Shown: positions 36,121-44,751, numbered from the stretch's first letter. The stretch: DNA of 64,000 nt from Acidimicrobiales bacterium (GCA_040219515.1 JAVJSI010000009.1:186001-250000); one strand, 5' to 3'. Made by a program: numbers and translations. Notes: a model not told the origin generated them from the sequence alone.

Positions 36121-36213
36121 GTGGGTTCACTGATCAAGAAGCGCCGCAAGCGCATGCGCAAGAAGAAGCACAAGAAGATGCTCCGAAGGACGCGCCACCA
36201 GCGTCGCAAGTAG
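36121..36213 (+). CDS. Small ribosomal protein bS22 (AURKAIP1/COX24 domain)
   Basis: 30 residues, extremely basic: it starts GSLIKKRRKRMRKKKHKK and ends RRTRHQRRK. This matches the AURKAIP1/COX24-type protein seen as bS22 in mycobacterial 30S subunits (there MGSVIKKRRKRMSKKKHRK-like). GTG start. Too short for most gene finders. It lies alone between tRNA-Gln and the ispE operon, on the opposite strand. Confidence 0.88.
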   Translation: MGSLIKKRRKRMRKKKHKKMLRRTRHQRRK

Positions 36214-36243
36214 GGCCGTTGTCGGCTCGCTCGCCCGGGCCGC

Positions 36244-36954
36244 CTATCGGGCGGCGATCGTGGTCGTCACGACTCGACCGGGTCCCGGAAATGCACCTTC
36301 CACGAACCACGTACTGCCGCTCCCGGCCAGCCGTGGCCGCTGGTCCGACGCGTCGGCCAGCTCGTCGCGCCACCCGGCCAGTTCCGGAGCCACTGCCAGG
36401 GCCGCAGGCTCGAGATCGTTGCCGTGGTCGCCGACCGGGCCCCCCATCCGATCCCATTCGGCATAGACCGCGGGTGTGGCGCACACGATCGGTGGCGTCA
36501 ACAGGGTGAACGTCATCGGCTCGAAGGGCAGCGGCTCGATCAGTTCGCCGATGCCGCGCACGCGTGCTCGTCCACCGCGGAGGCAGAACGCCACGTCGGC
36601 GCCGATCGAGGCGGCCCCCTGCTCGTCGTCGTAGCCGGCCCACCGCAGCACTGCCGCCGCGTCGGACGACCCGCCCCCGAGTCCGGCCCCGGCCGGGATC
36701 CGCTTGTGGAGGCGCACGTGGGCCCGGCGTCCACAGAGCCGCAACGCGCGACGAACGAGGTTGTCGTCGTCGGCCGCGACCTGCTCGGTGCCCGCGGACC
36801 CGACGATCTCGAGCCCGTCGCCTTCGGTGATCTCGAGCGTGTCGTGGAGGTCGAGGCTGACCATCTCGGCATCGATGAGGTGATAGCCGTCGGCGCGACG
36901 ACCGGTCATCGACAGCGACAGCGTCAGCTTGGCCGGGGCCTGGATCGAGATCAC
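36244..36954 (-). CDS. ispE: 4-diphosphocytidyl-2-C-methyl-D-erythritol kinase, compact form
   Basis: 236 residues, clearly shorter than the usual 280-310. GHMP-kinase features: APAKLTLSLSMTGRRADGYH at the N-terminus, the ATP loop PAGAGLGGGSSDAAA (88-102) and Asp120 in GADVAFCL. The C-terminal lobe is reduced but keeps RLAGSGSTWFVEG. It phosphorylates CDP-methylerythritol in the MEP isoprenoid pathway. Last gene of the rsmI-...-rsmA-ispE series. The GTG start has a TAGCCT box 7 bases upstream, so it may also be transcribed separately. Confidence 0.9.
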   Translation of the reverse strand: MISIQAPAKLTLSLSMTGRRADGYHLIDAEMVSLDLHDTLEITEGDGLEIVGSAGTEQVAADDDNLVRRALRLCGRRAHVRLHKRIPAGAGLGGGSSDAAAVLRWAGYDDEQGAASIGADVAFCLRGGRARVRGIGELIEPLPFEPMTFTLLTPPIVCATPAVYAEWDRMGGPVGDHGNDLEPAALAVAPELAGWRDELADASDQRPRLAGSGSTWFVEGAFPGPGRVVTTTIAAR

Positions 36955-36961
36955 GGGGCGA

Positions 36962-36967
36962 AGGCTA
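36962..36967 (-). promoter_or_regulatory. -10 box TAGCCT, leaderless start at 36954
   Basis: TAGCCT (minus strand) ends 7 bases before the ispE GTG, inside the short gap after rsmA. Confidence 0.45.
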
Positions 36968-36981
36968 GGTCGACGACGGGG

Positions 36982-37794
36982 TCAGCGGCGCTGCCGGGAC
37001 AGGCGAGCCCAGTCGGCCAGGTCGAGCGTCTCGGGTCGGGCCTGGGGATCGACCCCGGCCTCGGCGAAGCCCGCCGCATCGACCATCTCGGCGAGGGAGC
37101 GACGCAACATCTTGCGCCGTTGGCCATATGCCGTCCGCAGCACGGGCTCGATGTCGGCCAGCGTCTCGGCCACCGGCGGCGAGGCGTGGCGGGTGATGCG
37201 AACCAGGACCGATTCGACCTTCGGTTGCGGATGGAACACCGTCGCCGGCACCCGGGCGACCACTCGGGCGACCCCGTGGTAGGCGACCAGGATCGACGGA
37301 ATGCCGATGGCCTTTTGACCCGCCGTCGCGGCCAACCGCTCCCCCGCCTCCCGCTGGACCATCACGAGCATCGACGTGATCTGGGGCACGGTCCGCAACA
37401 GGTCGAGAACCAGCGGCGTGGCCACGTTGTACGGAAGGTTCGCCACCAGCGTCCATCGGTCGTGAGCGGCCAGCAGCACCGGCCAATCGACCTCTCGGGC
37501 GTCGCCCTCGATCACCCGCACCCCGTGCGGTTCCACGACCTCGCGCAGCACCGGCACCAGATCCCGATCCATCTCGACGGCGGTGACGTCGGCACCGAGC
37601 TCCACGAGGGCCAGGGTGAGCGAACCGAGACCGGGCCCGATCTCGACCACGGGGTCACCGGCGGAGATCTCGGCCAGCCCGGCGATGCGGCGGACCGTGT
37701 TGGGGTCGACCACGAAGTTCTGGCCGAGCGCTCGCCGAGCGGCCAAGCCGTGACGCTCCATGAGCGCCCGGAGTTCCTGTGGCGAGTGGGTCAC
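36982..37794 (-). CDS. rsmA: 16S rRNA (adenine1518/1519-N6)-dimethyltransferase
   Basis: 270 residues. RALGQNFVVDPNTVRRI at the N-terminus, the SAM-binding VVEIGPGLGSLTLAL, and the catalytic NLPYNVATPL (motif IV). It dimethylates two adjacent adenines near the 3' end of 16S rRNA. GTG start; lies directly downstream of the rpf-like gene as in other actinobacteria. Confidence 0.95.
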   Translation of the reverse strand: MTHSPQELRALMERHGLAARRALGQNFVVDPNTVRRIAGLAEISAGDPVVEIGPGLGSLTLALVELGADVTAVEMDRDLVPVLREVVEPHGVRVIEGDAREVDWPVLLAAHDRWTLVANLPYNVATPLVLDLLRTVPQITSMLVMVQREAGERLAATAGQKAIGIPSILVAYHGVARVVARVPATVFHPQPKVESVLVRITRHASPPVAETLADIEPVLRTAYGQRRKMLRRSLAEMVDAAGFAEAGVDPQARPETLDLADWARLSRQRR

Positions 37795-37801
37795 CCGTGA
37801 C

Positions 37802-38542
37802 TCAGGAAGCGGCCGCCTCAGCGCCGCAGATCGGCCACGGCGACCAGCCGCGTCGTTGCCACAGCGCTGCGGCCATTGCGTCCTGATCGGCCGGGGATGC
37901 CGCGGCGGGGTCGACCCCGACCAGCGACGGACGGTCGAGTCCGGCGATCCAGTCCCAGGTGGCCTGGGAGAACTGATAGGCGCCGCGGTAGCGGGTGTTG
38001 AGGCTCACGGCGCTGTAGTTGCCACTCGCCTCGCACTGGCGCAGGGCTGCCCACTGTGCGGCCGTGGGTGCGCCGGACGCCGACTCGGCCGCGACCGCCG
38101 CAGTCGTCGTGGTGGGCGGAGCGGTGGTGGCGGGGGCGGTCGTGGTGGGGGGCGCCGTCGTGGTGGGCGCAGCGGTGGTCGGCGGTGCCGTGGTGGTGGG
38201 GCGGGCGAGTTCGTCCTGCCGCTCGGCATCGGCCAGACGGGAGGCTTCGTCGGCCTCGATCCGGGCGTCCTCGGCGGCCCGCGCGTCTTCCGCGAGTTCG
38301 GTGGCCTGTTCGTGGGCGCTCTCGCGATGCTCGTCGCGGGCATCGGTCCAGGCTTCGGCTCGCGAGGTGAACGCCTCGACGTCGGCTTGCGCCAACGGGG
38401 TCACGGCACCGGCCGGTGCCGTGAACGCCGTGGCCGAGAGGGCGACGGCGAGGCCGAGGGCGGAGAAGCGGAAACGTGCGCGTCGACTGCGGTACAGAGC
38501 TCCGTCCTTCCCTCCGACGGCTGCAGCGGATGCCACAACCAT
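37802..38542 (-). CDS. Resuscitation-promoting factor-like transglycosylase
   Basis: 246 residues. A signal peptide (about 22-46, ending APAGA), a helical charged region (50-113), a Thr/Pro/Ala-rich linker (about 115-150) and a C-terminal Rpf domain (about 160-240): QWAALRQCEASGNYS with the catalytic Glu171, then YRGAYQFSQATWDW and LWQRRGWSPWPIC. Rpf proteins cut peptidoglycan and help dormant cells resume growth. The DUF348 and G5 domains of RpfB are absent, although the position next to rsmA is that of rpfB. Start at ATG 38542; an upstream ATG at 38587 is possible. Confidence 0.85.
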   Translation of the reverse strand: MVVASAAAVGGKDGALYRSRRARFRFSALGLAVALSATAFTAPAGAVTPLAQADVEAFTSRAEAWTDARDEHRESAHEQATELAEDARAAEDARIEADEASRLADAERQDELARPTTTAPPTTAAPTTTAPPTTTAPATTAPPTTTTAAVAAESASGAPTAAQWAALRQCEASGNYSAVSLNTRYRGAYQFSQATWDWIAGLDRPSLVGVDPAAASPADQDAMAAALWQRRGWSPWPICGAEAAAS

Positions 38543-38615
38543 CACCGTACGACGCGTGACCGTAGGAGCGCTGTAACACAAATGCAACCTTTGCGACCTA
38601 TTTCACTCGGTGCGT

Positions 38616-39368
38616 TCAGGCCTCGTCGAAGCCGTAGAACGCGGCCGCCGTGGCCCACGTCGCTGCCTCGATCTCGTCGACCGCACAGCCCTTCGCGTGC
38701 GCCACGGCCGCCCCCACGAGGGGCACCAGCGCCGGACGGTTCGGCTTGCCCCGGTGGGGCACGGGCGCCAGGTAAGGACTGTCGGTCTCGACGAGGAGCC
38801 GGTCGAGCGGACAGGCCGCCGCCGCGTCACGAAGATCGCCACCACTCGGAAAGGTGATGATGCCGGAGAAGGACAACAGCGCCGAGCGGGCCAGACACTC
38901 CGCACCTTCGTCGGCGCCGCCGGTGAAGCAGTGGAAGACGGTGCGGCGGGGGGTGCCCTCGGCGTCGAGGATGGCGAAGGTGTCGTCCCACGCGTTGCGC
39001 GTGTGGATCACCAACGGCATGTCCAGCCGATGGGCCAGCGCGATCTGACGGCGGAACACGTCGGCCTGCACGTCGCGCGGCGAGTGGTCGTAGTGATAAT
39101 CGAGGCCACACTCCCCCACGGCGAGCACCTCCGGCGCAGCCAGCAGGTCCTCGAGTCCGTCGATGCCGTCGGTGGCATCATGGGGGTGCACGCCGGCCGT
39201 GGCCCACACACCCTCGTGGGCGCGCGCCACCGCCATCATCTGGCGGCTCTGCTCGAGGGTCGTGCCCACGGTGACCATTCGGGTGACGCCGGCCGCTCGC
39301 GCCTCGTCCACCTGGGCCGAACCGTCGGCGCCCGGGGGAATGTGGCAGTGCTGGTCGACCCAGGCCAT
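38616..39368 (-). CDS. tatD: TatD family metal-dependent DNase
   Basis: 250 residues. DQHCHIPPGADG gives the first metal His pair, followed by GVHPHDA, AVGECGLDYHYDHS, PLVIHTRNAWDDTF, VFHCFTGG and ETDSPYLAPVPHRGKPN. It is a 3'-5' exonuclease/D-aminoacyl-hydrolase-like enzyme. One base separates it from metG, and it keeps the conserved metG-tatD-rpf-rsmA-ispE order. Confidence 0.92.
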   Translation of the reverse strand: MAWVDQHCHIPPGADGSAQVDEARAAGVTRMVTVGTTLEQSRQMMAVARAHEGVWATAGVHPHDATDGIDGLEDLLAAPEVLAVGECGLDYHYDHSPRDVQADVFRRQIALAHRLDMPLVIHTRNAWDDTFAILDAEGTPRRTVFHCFTGGADEGAECLARSALLSFSGIITFPSGGDLRDAAAACPLDRLLVETDSPYLAPVPHRGKPNRPALVPLVGAAVAHAKGCAVDEIEAATWATAAAFYGFDEA

Positions 39369-39369
39369 C

Positions 39370-41004
39370 TCAGTCGGCGAGCAGCTCGTCGAGGTCCACC
39401 TTGGTGAACAACGGCGTGGGCTTGGCGATCGGGGTGCCCGGGGCGATCGCCACCCGCTGCCAGCCGTCGACGACGCCGAGTGCCTCGTCGAGTGTCGCGG
39501 CACTGAACGGGAGGAACGGAGAGAAGGCGATACGGATGCCGTTGATGGCGTCGAGCGCGGTGGCCAGGACGACCCCTGAGCGCGTCGGATCGGTCTTCGC
39601 CAGCTTCCAGGGCTCGGTGGCGTTGAGGTAGGCGTTGATCGCCTGGGCGCCGTCCATGGCGCTGCGCAGGGCATTGCGGAGCTCGACCCGTTCGATCTGC
39701 CCGCTCACCCGCTCGAGGGCCGCGTCGACCGCCGCCAGCACCGCGTCGTCCTCGGCGGTGCGGCCATCGCTCGGCGGTTGCTCGCCGTGGTTCTTGTTGA
39801 CCATGGAGAGGACCCGATTGACGAGGTTGCCCCAGGTGGCCACCAGCTCCTCGTTGATCCGACGGGCGATCTCCTCGATGGAGATGTCGGTGTCGGCCTG
39901 CTCGGGGAAATTGGCGGCGAGGGCGTAGCGCAGTCCGTCGGGTTGGAACAGCTCGAGCCCCTCCTGGATGGTGAGGCCGACCCCCCGGCTGGCCGAGGCC
40001 TTGCCGCCCTTGAAGGTGATGTACTGGTTGGCGGGCACGTCGTCGGGCAGGTGGAGGTTGCCGGCCCCCATCAGCTGGGCTGGCCAGAAGAGGCAGTGGA
40101 AGGGAATGTTGTCCTTGCCGATGAAGTAGACGTGGCGGGCGGCGTCGTTCTCCCACCAGTGGCGCCAGCGATCGACGTCGCCGATCTCGGCCGCCCACTC
40201 CTGAGCGGCCGAGAGATAGCCGATCACCGCGTCGTACCAGACATAGATGCGCTTGCCCGGGCCGAGGTCGTCGACCGGGAGTTCGACCCCCCAGTCGAGG
40301 TCTCGTGTGATGGCCCGATCGTGGAGGCCGTCCTCCTCGGTCCAGCCGAGGGCGAAGTTCAGCACGTGGGGGCGCCAGCCCTTCCTCGTCCTCAACCACT
40401 CGGCCAGCCGGTCGGTGAAGTCGGAGTAACGATAGAAGAAGTGCTCGGTGGCCCGCAGCTCCGGGATGGCCCCGGTGATCTTCGAACGTGGCTCGCCGAG
40501 CTCGGTCGCGTCGAGCGTGCGGCCGCAATTGTCACACTGATCACCCCGGGCCTCGCCGTAGCCACAGTGGGGGCAGGTGCCCTCGACGTAGCGATCGGGC
40601 AGGAAGCGTTCGGCCTCGGGGTCGTAGAACTGGTCGGACGTGCGCTTGTCGATGTGGCCGTTGGCCAGCTGGGCCAGGAACATCTCCTGGGTCACCCGGG
40701 CGTGATGGGCGGTGCCGGTGGTCGTGTAGTTGTCCCACGAGATGCCGATCTGCTCCCACTGGGCCACGAACTCGTCGTGGAATCGGTCGGCGATCTCCTG
40801 GGGGGTGACGCCCTCGTCGTCGGCCCGCACCGTGATCGGGGTGCCGTGCACGTCGGACCCCGACACCATGAGCACCTCGTTGCCGACTCGTCGTTGATGG
40901 CGGGCGAACACGTCGGCGGGCAAGTACGCGCCGCCGAGGTGACCGAGGTGTCGCGAGCCCGAGGCATAGGGCCAGGCGACGGCGACGAGGACTGGAGTCG
41001 GCAT
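39370..41004 (-). CDS. metG: Methionyl-tRNA synthetase with KASAS in place of KMSKS
   Basis: 544 residues. Class I synthetase with HLGH (19-22), a zinc knuckle with Cys144, Cys147, Cys157 and Cys160, and the anticodon-binding helical domain after about 390. The KMSKS loop reads KASAS (335-339), so the second lysine, usually catalytic, is absent. No C-terminal EMAP-like domain. It charges tRNA-Met. A TAGCCT box lies 8 bases before the ATG, together with GGAGG. Confidence 0.95.
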   Translation of the reverse strand: MPTPVLVAVAWPYASGSRHLGHLGGAYLPADVFARHQRRVGNEVLMVSGSDVHGTPITVRADDEGVTPQEIADRFHDEFVAQWEQIGISWDNYTTTGTAHHARVTQEMFLAQLANGHIDKRTSDQFYDPEAERFLPDRYVEGTCPHCGYGEARGDQCDNCGRTLDATELGEPRSKITGAIPELRATEHFFYRYSDFTDRLAEWLRTRKGWRPHVLNFALGWTEEDGLHDRAITRDLDWGVELPVDDLGPGKRIYVWYDAVIGYLSAAQEWAAEIGDVDRWRHWWENDAARHVYFIGKDNIPFHCLFWPAQLMGAGNLHLPDDVPANQYITFKGGKASASRGVGLTIQEGLELFQPDGLRYALAANFPEQADTDISIEEIARRINEELVATWGNLVNRVLSMVNKNHGEQPPSDGRTAEDDAVLAAVDAALERVSGQIERVELRNALRSAMDGAQAINAYLNATEPWKLAKTDPTRSGVVLATALDAINGIRIAFSPFLPFSAATLDEALGVVDGWQRVAIAPGTPIAKPTPLFTKVDLDELLAD

Positions 41005-41012
41005 GGCCTCCG

Positions 41013-41018
41013 AGGCTA
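41013..41018 (-). promoter_or_regulatory. -10 box TAGCCT upstream of metG
   Basis: TAGCCT (minus strand) ends 8 bases before the metG ATG. GGAGG lies in the gap, so the transcript could begin at or just before the start codon. Confidence 0.35.
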
Positions 41019-41048
41019 CCGGCGGCCATGAAGGCCGCCGCGTGGAAT

Positions 41049-42395
41049 TCAGCTCGCGGTGACGTCGCGCAGCACGGTCGACGAGGCCGGGCCCAGCACC
41101 GGCGAGTCGACGTCGACCCCGGCCCGGGAACGGACATCGTCGATGCGGTCGAGCTGACGCTCGAGTTGGCGACGACGGGTGCCGGACAGGTCCGAAAAGC
41201 TCCGACTCAGCGTGTCGATGTGCTTTTCGACCTTGTCGATCTGTCCCGAGAACTTCTGCCACTGCTCGCCGAAGCCGGCCAGACACTCGAGGATCTCCTC
41301 GGTGGCCTGCTCCACCGCGAAGGTGTCCATCGCCTGGCGGATCACCGCGAGCACGGCGAACAGCGTGGTGGGCGAGCACAACACCACCTTCTGACCGAGC
41401 GCGTCGTCGAGCAGGGTCATGTCGTTCTCGTGGATGAAGCCGTAGACGCTCTCGTTGGGGATGAAGAGCAACAGGTAGCCCACCGTGGTGTCGGTGGCCG
41501 CATAGCCACGCCCGCTCAGCTCCTTGACCCGGTCGCGTACGTCCTTGAGGAAACGTTCGCGCAGCGCCGTGGCCTCGGCATCGCTCGGTGCCTCGAGGTA
41601 GCGCAGGTAGTTGGTGACCGGGAACTTCACGTCCATGTGGAGCTGACGGTCGTCGGGCAACAGGAAGGTGAAGTCGGGCTTGGTGCCACCGTCGATCATG
41701 CGCTGCTTGCGATAGTTGAGGCCCTCGCGCATGCCGGCCGCTCGCAACACGTCCTCGGCCATGCGCTCGCCCCACTGTCCACGGGCCTGCGGGCTCGCCA
41801 ATGCCTCGCGGAGGTGCTGGGTGGTCTCGGTGAGCACCTTCTGCTGGCGGGTGGCCGCCTCGAGGCTCTCGACGAACTGCCCGTGTTGCTGGGCCCGCTC
41901 CTTCTGCAACTGCGCCACCAACGTGCGCACCTGCTGGAGTTCGCCACCCATGGCGGTGACCTGATGGCCGAGGTTCTTCGACATCCCACCGACCCGGGCA
42001 TCCACGGTGTCGGACAGTCCGCCGACACGCTCGGCGACGATCTTGTCGACCTCGTCGACCTTTGCCTGCAACGACGCCACCACGGCGCCCAGCTGCTCGT
42101 CGATGCGCTGCGTGGTGCCGTTCAGGCCCAGATCGATGGCCTCTCGGCGATGGTCGAGTTCGGCCGCACCGGTCTGCAGACGACTGTCGAACGTGGCGCC
42201 GGCGACGGCGACCACCCGCTCGACGACGTCGGCGACGCTCGAATCCTGTTGCGCACCCAGCTCGGCGGCGAGCCGGGCAAAGGCATCCTGCTGGGCACCC
42301 TGACGGGTCTTCACGAGGTGCAGGCCGACGGCGAGGCCGAGGGCGGCGGCGATGAAGAGGGCGGCGACGAGGGAGATCACGAGCAGTGGTTCCAT
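41049..42395 (-). CDS. rmuC: DNA recombination protein RmuC
   Basis: 448 residues. A single N-terminal membrane helix (2-25), a long coiled coil (about 50-190), then the RmuC nuclease-like domain: QARGQWGERMAEDVLRAAGM, GTKPDFTFLLPDDRQLHMDVKFP and a C-terminal helical part. RmuC limits inversions at short inverted repeats and has a PD-(D/E)XK fold, where D and K in MDVKFP fit the core. It lies between rsmI and metG. A TAGCAT box ends 7 bases before the ATG. Confidence 0.92.
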   Translation of the reverse strand: MEPLLVISLVAALFIAAALGLAVGLHLVKTRQGAQQDAFARLAAELGAQQDSSVADVVERVVAVAGATFDSRLQTGAAELDHRREAIDLGLNGTTQRIDEQLGAVVASLQAKVDEVDKIVAERVGGLSDTVDARVGGMSKNLGHQVTAMGGELQQVRTLVAQLQKERAQQHGQFVESLEAATRQQKVLTETTQHLREALASPQARGQWGERMAEDVLRAAGMREGLNYRKQRMIDGGTKPDFTFLLPDDRQLHMDVKFPVTNYLRYLEAPSDAEATALRERFLKDVRDRVKELSGRGYAATDTTVGYLLLFIPNESVYGFIHENDMTLLDDALGQKVVLCSPTTLFAVLAVIRQAMDTFAVEQATEEILECLAGFGEQWQKFSGQIDKVEKHIDTLSRSFSDLSGTRRRQLERQLDRIDDVRSRAGVDVDSPVLGPASSTVLRDVTAS

Positions 42396-42402
42396 GAACC
42401 GA

Positions 42403-42408
42403 ATGCTA
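42403..42408 (-). promoter_or_regulatory. -10 box TAGCAT, leaderless start at 42395
   Basis: TAGCAT (minus strand) ends 7 bases before the rmuC ATG and overlaps the stop region of rsmI. Confidence 0.45.
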
Positions 42409-43254
42409 CGAAGGGGGTGTGACACCGCCGGGGATGCCGAGGGCCAACTGGTAGGCGCGACGACGTCCGACACCGAGCATCGCGGCCACCGAATCCGCAG
42501 CATCACGCCGAGATCCGCCGTCGGCCAGCTCCGCGCCGAGGGCGGACAGGATTTCTTCGTCGGTCGCCTCGGCCGGTGCCGCGGCCCCATCGATCACCAC
42601 CACGATCTCGCCCTTCGGCGTGGTCGCCGCCCACTCCCCCAGCTCGGTCAGCGTGCCCCGAACGAACTCCTCGTGGAGTTTCGTGAGTTCGCGGGCGACG
42701 ACCGCCCGGCGATCCCCACCACACACCTCGGCCAACGCGGTCAGCGCGGTCGCGACCCGGTTGGGCGACTCGTAGAGCACGACGGTGCGCCGTTCCGCGG
42801 CGATCGACGCCAGCCGTTCGCGTCGTTCGCGACCCTTGCGGGGCAGGAAGCCCTCGAACACGAACCGGTCGGTCGGCAGCCCGCTCGCGACCAGGGCGGC
42901 CACCGCGGCGACGGGGCCGGGCACGACCGAGACCTCGTGGCCGGCGTCGAGCACGGCATCGACGAGCCGGGCCCCCGGATCGGAGATTCCCGGCGTGCCG
43001 GCATCGGAGACGAGGGCGACCCGGGCACCACTCGCCAACAGCGCGATGACCTCGGCCGATGCCTGCATCTCGGTGTGGTCGTCGACGCGCCGGAGCCGAG
43101 CACCGCCGATACCGGCGTGGACCAGGAGACGACCGGTGCGCCTCGTGTCCTCACAGCAGACCAGGGCCGCGGCATCCAACTCCTCGACCGCCCGCGGTGA
43201 GAGGTCGCCGAGGTTGCCGATCGGGGTGGCCACGAGCACGAGCGTGCCGGTCAC
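42406..43254 (-). CDS. rsmI: 16S rRNA (cytidine1402-2'-O)-methyltransferase
   Basis: 282 residues of the tetrapyrrole-methylase superfamily. ATPIGNLGDLSPRAVEEL at the N-terminus, CEDTRRTGRLL, VSDAGTPGISDPGARLV for SAM binding and ESPNRV. It methylates C1402 of 16S rRNA. The GTG start overlaps the stop of the DUF192 gene (GTGA). Confidence 0.93.
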   Translation of the reverse strand: MTGTLVLVATPIGNLGDLSPRAVEELDAAALVCCEDTRRTGRLLVHAGIGGARLRRVDDHTEMQASAEVIALLASGARVALVSDAGTPGISDPGARLVDAVLDAGHEVSVVPGPVAAVAALVASGLPTDRFVFEGFLPRKGRERRERLASIAAERRTVVLYESPNRVATALTALAEVCGGDRRAVVARELTKLHEEFVRGTLTELGEWAATTPKGEIVVVIDGAAAPAEATDEEILSALGAELADGGSRRDAADSVAAMLGVGRRRAYQLALGIPGGVTPPS

Positions 43255-43580
43255 GAACGCACCTCGACCGTCACGCCGGGTTCGATTCCCCATCGTCGCA
43301 AGGAGCCCGCCTCGGCCTCGATCACATGACGGGCCCGGCAGCGCCAGCGGCCGACCCGGCCCGGCGCCATCGTGACGACGGAGAGCACGGTCATGTCGGC
43401 GTCGACGTGGGCGACATCGATCGGGAACCGCATGCCGATGGTGTGCACCGAGCGGGCCGGTGAGAGCCAGAGCGCACCCTCGATGCCGTCACGGCCGAGC
43501 AGGCCCCGCCGCCGGGTGGCCCGCGTGTCGGCGAGTTCGAGCGACGCGACCACGTGATCCTCTGCGACAAGCCACGGCAT
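43251..43580 (-). CDS. DUF192 family protein
   Basis: 109 residues with the DUF192 signature: ADTRATRRRGLLGRDG, SVHTIGMRFPIDVAHVD and a C-terminal ARHVIEAEAGSLRRWGIEPG. The family is widespread, often secreted in other phyla, and of unknown function. Here there is no signal peptide, so it is cytoplasmic. A TAGATT box ends exactly 6 bases before the ATG, suggesting a leaderless DUF192-rsmI transcript. Confidence 0.87.
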   Translation of the reverse strand: MPWLVAEDHVVASLELADTRATRRRGLLGRDGIEGALWLSPARSVHTIGMRFPIDVAHVDADMTVLSVVTMAPGRVGRWRCRARHVIEAEAGSLRRWGIEPGVTVEVRS

Positions 43581-43586
43581 GCCCGG

Positions 43587-43592
43587 AATCTA
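43587..43592 (-). promoter_or_regulatory. -10 box TAGATT, leaderless start at 43580
   Basis: TAGATT (minus strand) ends 6 bases before the DUF192 ATG. Confidence 0.5.
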
Positions 43593-43651
43593 AACCGTCG
43601 CGACGGCCACGGGACGTCCCCCGGACCTCGACACGACAGCCGAGCTCCGTT

Positions 43652-44581
43652 TCAGACGCGGGCGGGTTCGCGTTCGGCGGCGCGTTCGTCGCGACGAGCC
43701 GCGATGCGCGCACCGACCTTGCCGACCCGGGCGATGTACTTCACCAGTCGCGCCCGGGACTCTTCGGCTTCCGCCGACAGCCCTTCGATCGACTCGAGCG
43801 CCCAGTCCCGCATGATGACGGGCTGGAGGATCTGATCGTGGTGGATCGCGAGGTCATAGATACCGGCGTCGGCGATGGCCTTGGCGTGGGCGTTGAACCC
43901 GGGGATGCCGAGACCCGGCATGGCGAAGTCGGTCGTCTGTCGCTCCATGGCCATCACGGCCGCCGACGGGTCGACCTCGATGACCGCCGACAGGGCGTCG
44001 CGATAGAAGAGGAAGTGGAGGTTCTCGTCGGAGGCCACACGGCGCATCACCTGACGACCGACCGGGTCCTCGAGCATCGTGCCCGTGTTGAAGTGTGAGA
44101 TGCGGGTGGCCAGCTCCTGGAGGGCGACATAGGCGAGGCCGTCGGCCGCAGAGGGGGGCTCAGGCACCTGGCCGGCCTGGACCTGGACCATACGGGCCCG
44201 TTCGAGCTCGACCGGGTCGAGCGCCCGGGTGGCCTGGAGGTAGGTGTTGATCACCATGCCGTGGCGGCCCTCTTCGGCCGTCCAGCGGCGGACCCACTCG
44301 CCCCAGGCACCGTCGCGGCCGAACATGCGCTCGATGTCGCGGAAGTAGTAGGGCAGGTTGTCCTCGGTGAGCACGTTGACGAACAGCGCACTCCGTACTG
44401 CCGGCGGGATCGTGGCGTCGTCGGGTTCCCACTCGTAGTCGGGCTCGTAGTCCGTGGCCTGGGTCCACGGGACGAGGGCGTGGGGGAACCACTCCTTGGT
44501 GGTACCGAGGTGGCGCTCGAGCAGCTTTTCGGCGGTGGACTCGAGGGCCTCGACGAGGGGCAGATCAGCAGGATTCACCAT
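43652..44581 (-). CDS. Acyl-ACP desaturase (ferritin-like di-iron)
   Basis: 309 residues of the plant-type stearoyl-ACP desaturase family, related to mycobacterial DesA1/DesA2. Di-iron ligands are in LTEDNLPYYF (Glu), AEEGRHG (E-x2-H), LQELATRISHFN and SDENLHFLFYRDAL (E-x2-H). It puts a double bond in an acyl-ACP, with ferredoxin as electron donor. A strong GGAGG Shine-Dalgarno is overlapped by a palindrome that may be an operator. The ferredoxin gene in this window is 40 kb away. Confidence 0.88.
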   Translation of the reverse strand: MVNPADLPLVEALESTAEKLLERHLGTTKEWFPHALVPWTQATDYEPDYEWEPDDATIPPAVRSALFVNVLTEDNLPYYFRDIERMFGRDGAWGEWVRRWTAEEGRHGMVINTYLQATRALDPVELERARMVQVQAGQVPEPPSAADGLAYVALQELATRISHFNTGTMLEDPVGRQVMRRVASDENLHFLFYRDALSAVIEVDPSAAVMAMERQTTDFAMPGLGIPGFNAHAKAIADAGIYDLAIHHDQILQPVIMRDWALESIEGLSAEAEESRARLVKYIARVGKVGARIAARRDERAAEREPARV

Positions 44582-44590
44582 GATGACCTC

Positions 44591-44616
44591 CAGCCTACCT
44601 GCCGGTAGGCAGGCTG
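44591..44616. promoter_or_regulatory. Palindromic operator upstream of the desaturase
   Basis: Arms CAGCCTACCTGCC (44591-44603) and GGTAGGCAGGCTG (44604-44616) pair at 11 of 13 positions. A perfect inner repeat CCTACC-n4-GGTAGG also fits. It begins 9 bases upstream of the start codon and abuts the Shine-Dalgarno, as expected of a TetR-type repressor site controlling lipid desaturation. It could also fold as an RNA hairpin. Confidence 0.55.
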
Positions 44617-44751
44617 GGGGACACGGGCGGGAGTTTCAGAAGAAAGATGACACACGGAGTTCTGACCCGCGCCAGGCCTCTGGGTTACGCCCGGCGAGAA
44701 CACCGACAACCGTGCGCGGCTCCGGCTACGCCCGGCTCAGACATCGCCTGC

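Noticed and set aside
38100-38220. Short repeated ACC/GGTGG units that could be mistaken for a repeat array
   Set aside because: They encode the Thr/Pro/Ala linker of the Rpf-like protein; no spacer-repeat structure, so not CRISPR.
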